Below, one piece after another: positions 28,976 to 38,020 of a stretch of DNA of 64,000 nt (positions within the stretch are counted from its first letter, which is position 1; every line of letters begins with the position of its first letter). The notes under the pieces were generated by a model that was not told where the DNA came from, did no database searches, and saw only the letters and a program-made list of their open reading frames with translations. Made by a program: the position numbers and the translations under genes. The stretch spans positions 806,001-870,000 of the forward strand of contig CBDHHD010000004.1 in NCBI GenBank assembly GCA_965263285.1. Direction: 5' to 3'. This stretch comes from JASGCP01 sp965263285. Its GTDB lineage: Bacteria; Bacteroidota; Bacteroidia; Chitinophagales; Chitinophagaceae.

Positions 28976-29019
28976 ATACTATCTAATTCTGAGGCAATTT
29001 GTTCTAATGTAATTTTCAT
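28930..29019 (-). pseudogene. N-terminal stub of a gene cut by the repeat element
   Basis: The ATG at 29019 opens MKITLEQIASELDSM, which looks like a genuine protein start with a plausible AT-rich leader. At 28975 the frame enters the repeat end and reads ATSFFKVLEAWIIK to a stop at 28930. The real downstream part was not recognised on the far side of array B, so it is deleted or unrelated. The family is unknown. Confidence 0.5.
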
Positions 29020-29107
29020 AATTTATTGATTTAAGGGGTATAAAATATTTGCAAATTATCTAATTTTTTAAAAGCCCTTTTACACACTTTTATGAACACT
29101 ACCCTTG

Positions 29108-29277
29108 TTTTTTTAATATCTCTTCATAACTTAGCACCTAAATAGTTACGTTATTGTCCATTTAGAAAAAGAAAATCTGTAGTACACAGTTTGGAACTCA
29201 AAAAAACAGAACCAATATCTAAGCACTTCTCCACCTACTTAAATGCAAGTTGGGATTAACTATACCTGAGTAGTTAC
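29108..29277 (+). mobile_element. IS debris: IS66-like end plus short transposase-tail-like frame
   Basis: 29113-29149 is the inverse of 39930-39966 with 36 of 37 bases identical (reading GTAACTATTTAGGTGCTAAG). IS66-family ends begin GTAA. Directly after it a frame 29146-29259 reads LRYCPFRKRKSVVHSLELKK, then TEPISKHFSTYLNASWD, to a stop. It is followed by CTATACCTGAGTAGTTAC, the inner end of the RE elements. This looks like the tail of the IS that parented RE, but the protein is not securely identified. The rest of 29020-29454 shows nothing. Confidence 0.45.
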
Positions 29278-29454
29278 CAATAAATAATACCCTCTAAAAC
29301 ATACAATATTTTTACAAACTCTTTTAGAATTTAAAAATAAACTCCTAAATTTGAATGTAGGAACCATCAATTTTTAGTAGCCCCTGTCCCTTGTGAATAA
29401 TGCCAATTCAGTTTATACAAGTACGAATTTACTATCTTCATTTATAGAGTTACT

Positions 29455-30360
29455 ATGATAAAAAAAACACTCTACTTTGGCAATCCCTCATATATGCATA
29501 CCAGCTTAGAGCAATTATGTTTTCAACACCACGAAACAAAAGAGGCTATAAGCGTTCCAATAGAAGACATTGCTATCATTTTATTAGACAATCCACAAAT
29601 TACGCTTTCTCACGCGTTAATAATAAAACTATTAACAAACAATGTAGCTATTATAAGCTGTAACGATACTCATCACCCATTTGGTTTAATGTTACCTTTA
29701 GAAAAACATTCCGAGCATTCTGAAAGAGTTCATGCGCAAGCACAAGCAAGTAATGCATTAAAAAATAACCTTTGGCAACAAATAGTAATAGCAAAAATAC
29801 AAAATCAAGCTATGCACTTAGCCACTAAAAACAAGTCTATTGAGAAACTGTTACAATTACAAAAAAATGTACAACTGGGAGATAAAGGCAATAAAGAAGC
29901 GCAAGCTGCTATCTATTACTGGAGAAACATATTTCCTAAAAGTATCGCATTTACAAGAGATCGTTTTGGACAACCCCCCAATCATCTTCTTAACTATGGC
30001 TATGCTATTTTACGATCTATTGTAGCAAGGGGATTAGTTGGATCAGGATTACTGCCATCATTAGGTATTTATCATAAAAATAAATACAATGCATATTGTT
30101 TAGCCGATGATGTAATGGAGCCTTATCGCCCTTTTGTTGATCAAATTGTTTGTAATATTATTGAAACAAAATCTAATTATATCACCATTGACAAAGAAAT
30201 AAAGCAAATGTTACTGTCTATAGCTTCTAGTACAGTTATAATAAAAAAAGAAAAATATCCTCTCATGATTGCATTAGAACAAACAACAGCTTCATTAGCT
30301 AAATGTTATATGCATAAATCAAGAAAAATAATATATCCTGAATTCTATGCTACTAAATAA
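29455..30360 (+). CDS. cas1: CRISPR-associated endonuclease Cas1 (type II-C)
   Basis: The 301-residue protein begins MIKKTLYFGNPSYMHTSLEQ with EDIAIILLDNPQITL, typical of type II Cas1. The metal site appears as the glutamate in YWRNIFP-RDRFGQPPNHLLNYGYAILR, GLVGSGLLPSLGIYH and the acidic segment LADDVMEPYRPFVDQIV. Cas1 with Cas2 integrates new spacers. It overlaps the extended cas2 frame and is 10 bases from the chosen cas2 ATG. It faces the array, opposite to cas9. Confidence 0.95.
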   Translation: MIKKTLYFGNPSYMHTSLEQLCFQHHETKEAISVPIEDIAIILLDNPQITLSHALIIKLLTNNVAIISCNDTHHPFGLMLPLEKHSEHSERVHAQAQASNALKNNLWQQIVIAKIQNQAMHLATKNKSIEKLLQLQKNVQLGDKGNKEAQAAIYYWRNIFPKSIAFTRDRFGQPPNHLLNYGYAILRSIVARGLVGSGLLPSLGIYHKNKYNAYCLADDVMEPYRPFVDQIVCNIIETKSNYITIDKEIKQMLLSIASSTVIIKKEKYPLMIALEQTTASLAKCYMHKSRKIIYPEFYATK

Positions 30361-30370
30361 ATATCGTATT

Positions 30371-30688
30371 ATGTGGATTATTGTATTATATGATTTACCT
30401 ACTGAAACAAAACAAGATAGAAGAGCCGCCGCACTCTTTAGAAAAAAAATTATGAAAGATGGATTTACACAATTTCAATTTTCTATTTATTTACGGCATT
30501 GCTCAAGCAGAGAAAATACAATAGTTCATATAGAAAGAGTAAAAAAAGCATTGCCTCCCCAAGGACATATTGGCATATTGGTAATTACTGATAAACAATT
30601 TGCAGATATGGAAATATTTTTCTCAAAAAAAGAATTTAAAAAAAACTCCCCATCCACATTACAACAATTAACAATAGAGTTTTTTTAA
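30371..30688 (+). CDS. cas2: CRISPR-associated protein Cas2 (type II-C)
   Basis: There are 105 residues from the ATG at 30371. The sequence MWIIVLYDLPTETKQDRRAA carries the conserved aspartate at the end of the first strand (YDLP). FTQFQFSIYLRHC and GHIGILVITDKQFADMEIF follow, as in type II Cas2. The longer frame (start 30347) lies inside the cas1 end and lacks the typical MW start, so it was not chosen. Cas2 is the structural core of the Cas1-Cas2 integrase. A strong terminator follows at 30709. Confidence 0.95.
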   Translation: MWIIVLYDLPTETKQDRRAAALFRKKIMKDGFTQFQFSIYLRHCSSRENTIVHIERVKKALPPQGHIGILVITDKQFADMEIFFSKKEFKKNSPSTLQQLTIEFF

Positions 30689-30708
30689 ACACAGTTAAAT
30701 TAGAAAAT

Positions 30709-30748
30709 AAAAAAACTTATCTTTTAGTATATAAAGATAAGTTTTTTT
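30709..30748. terminator. Bidirectional intrinsic terminator between cas2 and the CRISPR array
   Basis: The stem arms AAAAAAACTTATCTTT (30709-30724) and AAAGATAAGTTTTTTT (30733-30748) are a perfect 16-bp inverted repeat with an 8-base loop. Each strand has its own T-run, so it can stop both cas1-cas2 transcription and minus-strand array transcription arriving from the right. Confidence 0.8.
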
Positions 30749-32928
30749 ATTTTTTGACAATCCTAATTGACAATTTAAATAACTGATTATCAATACAATA
30801 TATTAATATCAGTTGCGATTAATATGTCAAAGATACAATTTGAAAGCAAATCACAACCCAATAATTGAGGTAGCACTAACCTTGCTAGTTGCGATTAATA
30901 TGTCAAAGATACAATTTGAAAGCAAATCACAACACCGAGAGTTATCGACATAGTAGGCGTATCGTTGCGATTAATATGTCAAAGATACAATTTGAAAGCA
31001 AATCACAACATGTACGAGTAAGAGTATCAGCATATAATTGGTTGCGATTAATATGTCAAAGATACAATTTGAAAGCAAATCACAACGCAATTGCTGTTGG
31101 CTCATACAAGTACGCGAGTTGCGATTAATATGTCAAAGATACAATTTGAAAGCAAATCACAACAATTACACAAATATAAAGGTGCTATTGAAGTTGCGAT
31201 TAATATGTCAAAGATACAATTTGAAAGCAAATCACAACATGGGAGGTATTTTTCAACACACAATTTTGTTGCGATTAATATGTCAAAGATACAATTTGAA
31301 AGCAAATCACAACATGGGAGGTATTTTTCAACACACAATTTTGTTGCGATTAATATGTCAAAGATACAATTTGAAAGCAAATCACAACATATTGTCAACA
31401 ACATCGGTGAGGATATAGTTGCGATTAATATGTCAAAGATACAATTTGAAAGCAAATCACAACTGTGGGTAAAAATACCTCCAATTGAATTTTAGTTGCG
31501 ATTAATATGTCAAAGATACAATTTGAAAGCAAATCACAACCGTTAGTATAGAAGGTTTAAAAGGCGAATCGTTGCGATTAATATGTCAAAGATACAATTT
31601 GAAAGCAAATCACAACAAAAGGGAAACTCGTTTGACACATCTCTTTGTTGCGATTAATATGTCAAAGATACAATTTGAAAGCAAATCACAACTAGGTTAT
31701 ATCTCTAATTTATCCAACCTATAGTTGCGATTAATATGTCAAAGATACAATTTGAAAGCAAATCACAACCAAACAATGAGACATACATACAAAACCTGGT
31801 TGCGATTAATATGTCAAAGATACAATTTGAAAGCAAATCACAACCAATTCTTAGTGGCTTCATTCCATTTTAAAGTTGCGATTAATATGTCAAAGATACA
31901 ATTTGAAAGCAAATCACAACAGATGATATTAAATTGTTAGCTGAACAGGGTTGCGATTAATATGTCAAAGATACAATTTGAAAGCAAATCACAACTATCG
32001 TTTGTTCTATAATAGTCAAGGTATTGAGTTGCGATTAATATGTCAAAGATACAATTTGAAAGCAAATCACAACCATCCAATGAGACATACATACAAAACC
32101 TGAGTTGCGATTAATATGTCAAAGATACAATTTGAAAGCAAATCACAACATTCAGTTGTATGAAAAATACGAATTTCAAGTTGCGATTAATATGTCAAAG
32201 ATACAATTTGAAAGCAAATCACAACTAGTTGCTAAAGATAGCTCTACACCTGTGGGTTGCGATTAATATGTCAAAGATACAATTTGAAAGCAAATCACAA
32301 CCATCTGCGCATGTTATGTTACAGACTACAAGTTGCGATTAATATGTCAAAGATACAATTTGAAAGCAAATCACAACCATCTACAAGTATAACATCGTCA
32401 GTGTCCGTGTTGCGATTAATATGTCAAAGATACAATTTGAAAGCAAATCACAACCAGTTGTGTATATGTCTCTATATCAGTGCCGTTGCGATTAATATGT
32501 CAAAGATACAATTTGAAAGCAAATCACAACCCAGATACTTCAGTTTGACACCAATAGTCTGTTGCGATTAATATGTCAAAGATACAATTTGAAAGCAAAT
32601 CACAACTGTATTTGTTGCGCTGGATTGAAAACTACGTTGCGATTAATATGTCAAAGATACAATTTGAAAGCAAATCACAACAAAGTTTAATGCTTGGTTT
32701 TTTTGGTTGTATGTTGCGATTAATATGTCAAAGATACAATTTGAAAGCAAATCACAACCTTTTAAGTTTCCCTTTAGATAAAAAGGTGTTGCGATTAATA
32801 TGTCAAAGATACAATTTGAAAGCAAATCACAACAACAAGTATTAACGAGTCTAATTTATATATGTTGCGATTAATATGTCAAAGATACAATTTGAAAGCA
32901 GGGAGTATAAAAAAGATTGTGTAAATAG

Positions 32929-32994
32929 AAATACTATTTTTGGGGAACGAAGGGAGGGCGGAGCCCTACCAAAGTGAACCCAAAAATAGTATTT
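32929..32994 (+). promoter_or_regulatory. Perfect inverted repeat in the leader of the IS256 transposase
   Basis: AAATACTATTTTTGGG (32929-32944) and CCCAAAAATAGTATTT (32979-32994) form a 16-bp perfect stem 46 bases before the transposase ATG. Some IS elements use such hairpins to block translation from outside transcripts. That role is inferred here. Confidence 0.5.
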
Positions 32995-33039
32995 CATTAT
33001 TTTTTTTCCCTATTTTATTTACTTAAAAATTTACATATT

Positions 33040-34275
33040 ATGCGAACAGAAAACAACAGCACAGAATCATCGAAAATTTCAAATGATTTCTTTAAAGATT
33101 GCAAAACATTATCAGATTTTGATAAGTTATTTGCTAACTTATTTAAACAAGGAGTTGAAGCTCTTTTACAGGGCGAACTAGATTACCATCTAGGATATAA
33201 TAAAAATAAAAAACGACAAATAGAACAAAAAAATAGTCGTAATGGTTATTATGACAAAACGGTTAAAACAGAAAATTTAGGCAATATACTTTTATCTATT
33301 CCCAGAGATAGAAATGCATCTTTTGAACCTCAAATTATTCCAAAAGGGCAACGCATGTCTAACCGTATTGAAGATCTTGTGGTATCCATGTATGGCAAGG
33401 GACTTACAACAAGTGATATTAGCGAGTTAATAAAAGATTCTTATGGGGTAGAATTGAGTGGAACAACCATATCAAATATTACAAATAGAGTATTAGAAAG
33501 TATAAAAGAATGGCAAAATAGACCGCTAGACCCTATTTATATGGTTTTTTGGATGGATGGCATTAGATTAAGAATTCGTCAAGATGGACAATATAGTCAT
33601 CAGTGCGCCTATATTATTATTGGCTTAAAAACAGACGGAACAAAAGAAGTATTAGGAATTTGGATAAGCGAAACCGAATCAGCCAGCTTTTGGCTAAAGG
33701 TGCTTACAGACCTAAAAGCAAGAGGTGTACAAGATGTATGCATAAGTTGCTCTGATAACTTAACTGGCCTTACAGAAGCTATACAAACAGTATTCCCTAA
33801 GGTTTTAACTCAACTTTGTATTGTACATCAAATTAGAAATTCTTGCAAACATGTATCCTATAAAGACAGAAAAGAATTTTGTAAGGAGCTTAAAAATATA
33901 TATGGCGCTGTGAGTAAAGACATGGCGACACAAGCATTGGATAATTTTGAAAAAAAATGGAACCTAAAATATGAATACGCTATTAAATCATGGAAAGAAA
34001 ATTGGGAGCATTTAACAAGATATTTCGATTTGCCTTTAGAAATTAGAAAAGTTATTTATACAACAAATACGATAGAAAATATGAACAGAGGTATCCGAAA
34101 ATATACAAAAACAAAAATACAATTTGTAGATAAACAATCAGCTACAAAGGCTATTTTTTTAGCTATTCAAAATATAGAAAAAAGCTGGCAAAAACCAATT
34201 CAAAATTGGGGTTATATTTTACACCAATTTATTATTATCTTTGCCGAAAGATTGACAAAGTTCTTAGACAATTAA
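33040..34275 (+). CDS. IS256-family (Mutator-like) transposase
   Basis: There are 411 residues from the ATG at 33040 (MRTENNSTES); the 22 extra codons upstream lie in the leader hairpin and are not used. The DDE triad is seen in FWMDGIRLRI, CSDNLTGLTEAI and IYTTNTIENMNRGIRK. The N-terminal part has EALLQGELDYHLGY and the helix-turn-helix-like LTTSDISELIKDSYGVELSG typical of the family. The length is normal and the frame intact, so the element is probably active. Confidence 0.96.
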   Translation: MRTENNSTESSKISNDFFKDCKTLSDFDKLFANLFKQGVEALLQGELDYHLGYNKNKKRQIEQKNSRNGYYDKTVKTENLGNILLSIPRDRNASFEPQIIPKGQRMSNRIEDLVVSMYGKGLTTSDISELIKDSYGVELSGTTISNITNRVLESIKEWQNRPLDPIYMVFWMDGIRLRIRQDGQYSHQCAYIIIGLKTDGTKEVLGIWISETESASFWLKVLTDLKARGVQDVCISCSDNLTGLTEAIQTVFPKVLTQLCIVHQIRNSCKHVSYKDRKEFCKELKNIYGAVSKDMATQALDNFEKKWNLKYEYAIKSWKENWEHLTRYFDLPLEIRKVIYTTNTIENMNRGIRKYTKTKIQFVDKQSATKAIFLAIQNIEKSWQKPIQNWGYILHQFIIIFAERLTKFLDN

Positions 34276-34469
34276 AAACCAACTTACACAATCTTTTTTA
34301 TGGTCTCTGAAAGCAAATCACAACCGTATTATTATATTTTCCATGTTGTTATATGTTGCGATTAATATGTCAAAGATACAATTTGAAAGCAAATCACAAC
34401 CGTATTATTATATTTTCCATGTTGTTATATGTTGCGATTAATATGTCAAAGATACAATTTGAAAGCAAA

Positions 34470-37400
34470 TCACAACGACACATTCCCTAAAATATCTATT
34501 TTTACTTTTACCATATCTGTAAGTTTGTCTATTTTTTGTATATAATATAAAAAAATGTCTTTAAATATCTTATATTCATTTTTAAAAGTGTCTTGAATAA
34601 TATAATGATGGCTAATAAATTTCACATCACAACCGAACTCACTCATTGACTCTGCTTTTGAAATAGATATACATCGGTATAGCTTTTCTCCAATGCTCTT
34701 TCTATCATTTAATGATATTGCTTTTTCAATATCTTCTTTACTCATACCAATAATAAAAAATTCATTCACCTCTAAGGACATTAAAAAATTACCTAATTCA
34801 TTACGAAGGGGTATTAATTCTTGTCCTTGCATTTTTCTTTTAAATGCATCAAAAAAACTAACACATTCAGCCCTTTTAACTCCTTGTTCATCTTCATAAA
34901 TAGCAAAGCAATAGTTATTACCCAATTTCACTTTACCCCTATTAATTTCTTGTATTGTTTTTAACCCTGTTATACATATAGCAGACTTAACACAAAGCTT
35001 CTTTTCTTCATCTAACCAAATAGGATTATTTTCTATGTCTCTAAATGCCTTTTTGCTATCACCACCAAACTGTTTTACCCTGTCTTCAACTTTTTCTCTT
35101 ACTCTTTTATCAACAATATCGGCCATATTTTTAAAATTCGTATCAATTACACATCTTTTCGTGATTTTCTCTTCATAAACCAATACCTCCTTTAAAGTTG
35201 AATTTTTCTCTAAAAAAACTGCTCTATTCTTTTTATCACCAAAAGCCAACTTATAATCATTACTATGCTCTAACAAATAGCTTTCTAATATTACTTTATG
35301 ATTCTTATTTATCATATTATTTAACAAATTGCTATCCATTTTTTTAATATCTATCTTTTCTATTTGCTTAATGGTTCCATAAATAGTTTCTTCATGTAAA
35401 GAAGCTCGAGGAATAAGCTGTTTTTTACCTGTTCTCTTTTTCCCCTTTATATCTTTATTTCTTGAGTAACTGTATAGTCGTTTCCCCTTTTTATAAGAAA
35501 CAAGTATATGTGTAACATGTTCTTTTACCACATGGGTAGAAAATGGCCTCCACGCTATAATATAATTATCTAACAAACTTTTTCCTTGCTGTTTATTATC
35601 TTCTTTGCTCAAGAATGCTTGCATTTCTTCTTTTGTACTTTGCGCAGCAAGCGTATTCATGTTAGTAATAATACCTTGTGTTGTTGTAGCTACCACTAAA
35701 GCATCTACAGCATGATGACGATGATCTTTTCGTTTATCCCATTTTTTTATTCTTTCTACATCTTGTCCATTATAATTTTTTACTTCGGTACAGCCAATTT
35801 GCTTATACATGTTAAAATTAATATCATGAATTATCCTATCATATCCCCATAAATGTCGAATATAAGCGGTAATACTACCCGTTGTAACATACACATTCCT
35901 ACAAACTTGACGAAGTATTTTTGTTGCCTCTTTACTAATATACTGTGTTTCATTTAACTGCCTGTTTATAAAATCTGTAGGCAGTTCATTCGCACTCATC
36001 ATTAATTTATCATACTTAGCTTTACTAATTTTATTATCCTTACGCAAATTATCTATAAAAAATTTATACCTCTCAAACAATTCTGCATTCCTGTCTTGTT
36101 GCATAAAATCAAAAGCAGTTTTATTTCCTTTATCTCTATTATCCTTAGTAGAGGCAATACATTTGTTTTGAAACGAATCATCAAATAACAAAGATCTAGG
36201 AATAATATGTTCCACTTCATATGCTGCACTAAATAATTCTTCAAGTCCAATTTTTTTTTCAGGATTATATGGCGATATACCTTCAAACTCTTCCCACAAC
36301 AAATACTTTTGAATATCTCTACTCGAGGGACTTTTAATTTTCTCTGCTATTATTTCTCTTACTGATTTATTCTTATCTTCTTTTTCTCTGTTCTTGTCAA
36401 AGGTGCTCTTTCTTTGTTCTGCATTTTGCTTTAACTCTCTTGCTAATTCTATTCTAATTTCATCGGGCTCTCCATATTGCTCATAGATTGCTTTCACTAA
36501 ATTAATAAGCTGATTTAACACTTTTTCAACTGCAGGATTTCTTAAACTTCCCCGTTTTACATGTGTTAATTTATCTATAGAAAGCAATGCACGAGCTATA
36601 TTTTCTTCTTTCGTTATGCTGTTACTATGATTATACCCAGCTTTTTTACAAGCATCACTATATTTATCCCCTTTTTGTAAAAAAGGAAGTATTTTTTTTA
36701 TTGCCTTATGTGAGAGCGAACCAAAACCATCTTTTAATTTTGCTTTTAAAATAGTACCTGCTTGCTGTTTATTGAAAAAAGAACAATGTTTTTGTAAGGC
36801 ATTAGAAGCCTCTTCACAATCTTCAATACTATAAAGAATATGCCATATTCTATAATACGGTTGCTGTTCATGCTCTTTGTCTAATAAAAAAGGATTATAA
36901 CTCAAACATTCTTTTATTCTACTATTATCTATCTCAGCTTCTTTCAATTGCTTTGTAATAGCTATTTTAGTAAAATCACCTGTCAAATGCTTACGAATAT
37001 TAGTAACATATTCTTTTATATTCAATTCGAGAAACTTAAGTACCTCTTCTTCTTTTGTTTTTTCTCTATCAGATAAATAGTCAAATAGTTTTTGCTTTTG
37101 TGCTTCTTCCAATACAAGCGGTATTTTATCAAATTTATGTTTAATTTCAATATTATTAATAGATTGCCACAATTTACACATTTGAAAAATAGGAGCGCTA
37201 ATAGGAGCTACTTTAATAGGCATTTGCTGTTTTTTACCGTCTTTAAAAAAAACTCTTTTCTCAAACTCACACCCTCCAACAAGATGTTTACAAGACTTTA
37301 AAGGTCGCTGATAATAAATTATTTCATCTCTTATCTTATTTACAAAATCATCTGTAAGTATATCAGGGTAATATTCCCTTTGTTTTTTAACAATTTCGTT

Positions 37401-37994
37401 AAACTCCTGTAAATAAGATTCCCGATAGAATATATTCTTTTTTATTGTAAATCTATCATCTTTTAATAAGTTATTGTAAAAAAACTGCCCTATGGATTCA
37501 TCTTTCTCTTTCAATTTAGCTTCCCTATCATTAATTTTTTTTATATAATCGCCTTGTTTTTTATCTGCTGGCTTATCTTTCAAACTTCCTCTATATCCTC
37601 TCTTTTGATTTAAATGCGTCCATATTCTACCCAACTCTTGAAGCGAAACCTCACTATCTACGGCCTTAGCTCTAAGTCCATATAGCTCTTTTGCATTTAA
37701 TAAAAACAATTCAGGAGACGGATACATATTCTTTTTTTCCAATTCTTCTTTTAATTTTGTTCTACGAAGCGTATATCTAAAATAAGTTTTTCTCGCTGTT
37801 CTCAATGCTGTTCTTTTGCTATTTTTAGTTTGTGCTACACCTGTAGAAAACTCGGTTATATCATTAGAATCAATAGGAATAATCCTGCTACCCATGCCCA
37901 ATATTTTATTTTCAGATGAATTATTTTCATCTATTTGAACTACCGCCCAGCCTATAGATCCTACTCCTAAATCAAGCCCAATAATTTTTTTCAT
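34470..37994 (-). CDS. cas9: CRISPR effector nuclease Cas9 (type II-C)
   Basis: The 1174-residue protein has RuvC-I KKIIGLDLGVGSIGWAVV with the catalytic aspartate at residue 8, an arginine-rich bridge helix (about 58-85, RTALRTARKTYFRYTLRRT), RuvC-II IRIELARELKQN near 515, HNH EVEHIIPRSLLFDDSFQNK near 593 with the catalytic histidine, and RuvC-III HRHHAVDALVVA near 760. The size and 46-nt repeats fit the compact II-C group of Bacteroidota. It is inverted relative to cas1-cas2 and transcribed toward the array. Its last codon TTG and stop TGA (34470-34475) lie within the terminal CRISPR repeat. All catalytic motifs look intact. Confidence 0.97.
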   Translation of the reverse strand: MKKIIGLDLGVGSIGWAVVQIDENNSSENKILGMGSRIIPIDSNDITEFSTGVAQTKNSKRTALRTARKTYFRYTLRRTKLKEELEKKNMYPSPELFLLNAKELYGLRAKAVDSEVSLQELGRIWTHLNQKRGYRGSLKDKPADKKQGDYIKKINDREAKLKEKDESIGQFFYNNLLKDDRFTIKKNIFYRESYLQEFNEIVKKQREYYPDILTDDFVNKIRDEIIYYQRPLKSCKHLVGGCEFEKRVFFKDGKKQQMPIKVAPISAPIFQMCKLWQSINNIEIKHKFDKIPLVLEEAQKQKLFDYLSDREKTKEEEVLKFLELNIKEYVTNIRKHLTGDFTKIAITKQLKEAEIDNSRIKECLSYNPFLLDKEHEQQPYYRIWHILYSIEDCEEASNALQKHCSFFNKQQAGTILKAKLKDGFGSLSHKAIKKILPFLQKGDKYSDACKKAGYNHSNSITKEENIARALLSIDKLTHVKRGSLRNPAVEKVLNQLINLVKAIYEQYGEPDEIRIELARELKQNAEQRKSTFDKNREKEDKNKSVREIIAEKIKSPSSRDIQKYLLWEEFEGISPYNPEKKIGLEELFSAAYEVEHIIPRSLLFDDSFQNKCIASTKDNRDKGNKTAFDFMQQDRNAELFERYKFFIDNLRKDNKISKAKYDKLMMSANELPTDFINRQLNETQYISKEATKILRQVCRNVYVTTGSITAYIRHLWGYDRIIHDINFNMYKQIGCTEVKNYNGQDVERIKKWDKRKDHRHHAVDALVVATTTQGIITNMNTLAAQSTKEEMQAFLSKEDNKQQGKSLLDNYIIAWRPFSTHVVKEHVTHILVSYKKGKRLYSYSRNKDIKGKKRTGKKQLIPRASLHEETIYGTIKQIEKIDIKKMDSNLLNNMINKNHKVILESYLLEHSNDYKLAFGDKKNRAVFLEKNSTLKEVLVYEEKITKRCVIDTNFKNMADIVDKRVREKVEDRVKQFGGDSKKAFRDIENNPIWLDEEKKLCVKSAICITGLKTIQEINRGKVKLGNNYCFAIYEDEQGVKRAECVSFFDAFKRKMQGQELIPLRNELGNFLMSLEVNEFFIIGMSKEDIEKAISLNDRKSIGEKLYRCISISKAESMSEFGCDVKFISHHYIIQDTFKNEYKIFKDIFLYYIQKIDKLTDMVKVKIDILGNVSL

Positions 37995-38012
37995 TTTATT
38001 ATTTTTTTTATT

Positions 38013-38020
38013 TATTTTTG
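38013..38020 (+). promoter_or_regulatory. Candidate -7 promoter element of the tracrRNA
   Basis: TATTTTTG fits TAnnTTTG and would start transcription at about 38025-38028, right at the anti-repeat. The region is T-rich, so chance is possible. Confidence 0.35.

Larger units (their letters stand above)
32901..34307 (+). mobile_element. IS256-family insertion sequence inside CRISPR repeat 28
   Basis: The 1407-bp element has ends GGGAGTATAAAAAAGATTGT and, inverted, GAGACCATAAAAAAGATTGT. It is flanked by a perfect 8-bp duplication TGAAAGCA (32893-32900 and 34308-34315), the size expected for IS256. Removing the element and one duplicate restores an exact 46-nt repeat, so the insertion is recent and precise. 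It carries one transposase gene in the opposite direction to crRNA transcription. Confidence 0.96.
30812..34476 (-). CRISPR. Type II-C CRISPR array, 30 repeats and 29 spacers, interrupted by an IS
   Basis: The repeat is 46 nt: GTTGCGATTAATATGTCAAA, GATACAATTTGAAAGCAAAT, CACAAC on the plus strand. Twenty-nine uninterrupted copies are identical by eye and one (repeat 28, 32864-32900 plus 34316-34324) is split by an IS256 element. Spacers are 29-32 nt. The tracrRNA anti-repeat (38021-38047) has the plus-strand sense, so crRNAs are read from the minus strand, starting GTTGTGATTTGC. Neither end repeat is degenerate. Spacers 6 and 7 are identical, 28 and 29 are identical, and 13 and 17 differ by two internal bases. 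The last repeat overlaps the cas9 stop codon. Confidence 0.98.

Noticed and set aside
30889..32845. Several frames of 60-134 codons across 30.9-32.8 kb (for example LRLICQRYNLKANHN repeats)
   Set aside because: They are translations of the CRISPR repeat and spacers, not proteins.
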